From: Acidobacteriota bacterium
GTDB lineage: Bacteria; Acidobacteriota; Vicinamibacteria; Vicinamibacterales; SCN-69-37
NCBI GenBank assembly: GCA_021824055.1
Contig: JAKALV010000232.1
Coordinates: forward strand, 1 to 5,425
DNA: 5,425 bases
Reading direction: 5' to 3'
Shown here piece after piece: positions 4,652 to 5,425 of the stretch; within the stretch, counting starts at the first letter, position 1, and the number at the start of each line of letters is the position of its first letter. The position numbers were made by a program, and so were the translations under genes. The notes under the pieces are model-generated. The model made no database searches, was not told the origin of the DNA, and was given only the letters and a program-made list of their open reading frames with translations.

Positions 4652-5425
4652 ATGGGTCGTATCGACCGGAGCATTGAACTCATCCGCCAGTCGTACCGGA
4701 TCATCGTCAGCGTCGCCGGGGCCGGCGGGTCGCTGGCCAGGTTCTTTGTCGTGCCGGTCCTCGTGATGAGTGGACGACTCACCCGTCGCTCGGGCCGCGC
4801 CGCCGTGGCGCTGGCGCTTGTGTTTCTGTGTGCCTCCACCGCGCGCGCGGCGTCCGACTCGCGCAGTGTCTACGTGGTCGACGCCACCGGCGACGCCGAC
4901 GCGAGCGCGCATCAGTCACACGCGGATGTGCAGGCGACGGCCAGCGAACTGAACCTCCTGTTCGAGAAAGGGCTGGAGGAGGGCGCGCCCTGCTACCGGA
5001 CGCTGATGCAGTCGGATGTCCGGGATCTTCTCAAGCTGGCGACGTGGGACCAGCTGTTCGGCAACGACGCGGCCTCGGACCGGATCCTCGGCGGTCTCGG
5101 CCGCCGGTTCAACGGCGATGTCGCCGCCCTTCGCATGCACGTCCTCGGCGGCAAGTACTACATCTTCGGCTTCGTCGCCGATTCGGAATCGAGCAGCGTG
5201 CTGGCCCGCGGACAGCGCACGACCGATTCCGTGGATGCGCTGATCGATCAGGCCCAGAGTCTCGGTGAGGAGCTCGGCCGAAAGCTGCCGTGCTTTGTCG
5301 AGATCACGGGCAAGCGGGTCACCGATCTTGCGAAGATGCTGAACGACTCGCAGGTCGCCGACGGCGGCCCGGCATTTGCCGTCGCCATCCTCAAGGCCGT
5401 GGGCCCGTTCGCGCTCGGCAGCGTG
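4652..5425 (+). CDS. Exported protein of unknown function, 3' end beyond window
   Basis: The frame is open from ATG 4652 to the right edge (258 residues, no stop). A classic signal peptide begins at residue 39: MSGRLTRRSGR, then hydrophobic AVALALVFLC, with probable cleavage after ARA at 66. Residues 1-38 (MGRIDRSIELIRQSYRII...) look instead like the start of a DUF6159-type multi-pass membrane protein; this is recall, not a search. The mature part has a strand-rich stretch with HVLGGKYYIFGFVADSESS (163-181) and a helix SVDALIDQAQSLGEELG (193-209). This resembles the TolB-N/CsgG-like fold, where a 'detect, describe variable, list trait' pattern is common, but the match is weak. Cys114 and Cys214 could form a disulfide after export. 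Promoter and ribosome site support 4652; the signal peptide supports 4766 (M39). The gene is divergent from the hydrolase. I do not recognise the family. Confidence 0.75.
   Translation, partial: MGRIDRSIELIRQSYRIIVSVAGAGGSLARFFVVPVLVMSGRLTRRSGRAAVALALVFLCASTARAASDSRSVYVVDATGDADASAHQSHADVQATASELNLLFEKGLEEGAPCYRTLMQSDVRDLLKLATWDQLFGNDAASDRILGGLGRRFNGDVAALRMHVLGGKYYIFGFVADSESSSVLARGQRTTDSVDALIDQAQSLGEELGRKLPCFVEITGKRVTDLAKMLNDSQVADGGPAFAVAILKAVGPFALGSV

Overview
This is a GC-rich window with high coding density. The large gene joins a Hanks-type Ser/Thr kinase to a membrane segment and a TolB/WD40-like propeller. It sits among debris of paralogous kinases and next to a secreted serine beta-lactamase-like hydrolase. 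That combination is typical of Acidobacteriota, especially Vicinamibacteria-like genomes. The taxonomic call is inferred from gene style, not from a marker gene.

Layout. Positions 1-60 hold nothing I can identify. A TATACT hexamer (65-70) precedes a 45-codon ORF (81-218). Its first ~22 codons read like the N-terminus of a kinase of this family, and it then runs into a block of two abutting perfect palindromes (156-174 and 173-196). Its TGA overlaps the GTG start of an intact kinase-propeller gene (215-2917, 900 aa). That gene's TGA in turn overlaps the ATG of a second broken kinase start (2914). The second remnant jumps after about 9 codons to an internal kinase segment (2942-2992). The spacer 2993-3168 has no gene. 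It holds three hairpins with a common GGACC-TNNN-GGTCC core (the first overlaps the remnant's end) and a 15-bp tandem repeat.

Convergent to the kinase, on the minus strand, is a complete exported serine hydrolase (3169-4587, 472 aa). It shares a compact divergent promoter region with a plus-strand gene (4652 to the right edge, incomplete). The two -10 hexamers are mirror copies of TAGAAT, 14 bp apart within a 7-bp inverted repeat. The minus-strand -10 places its predicted transcription start exactly on the hydrolase ATG, suggesting a leaderless mRNA. The plus-strand gene has a clear Shine-Dalgarno site. It encodes an exported protein of unknown function whose signal peptide begins 38 residues inside the ORF, behind what looks like the N-terminus of an unrelated membrane protein.

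How it fits together. The kinase is probably a transmembrane sensor with a cytoplasmic kinase and an extracytoplasmic propeller. The hydrolase and the last gene are exported proteins, and no shared pathway can be shown. The most unusual aspect is structural. There are three gene-start fragments whose bodies are missing or replaced. There are overlapping stop/start junctions on both sides of the kinase. There is also a palindromic leader that could control access to the kinase ribosome-binding site. I see no tRNA, rRNA, CRISPR array, transposase or integrase.
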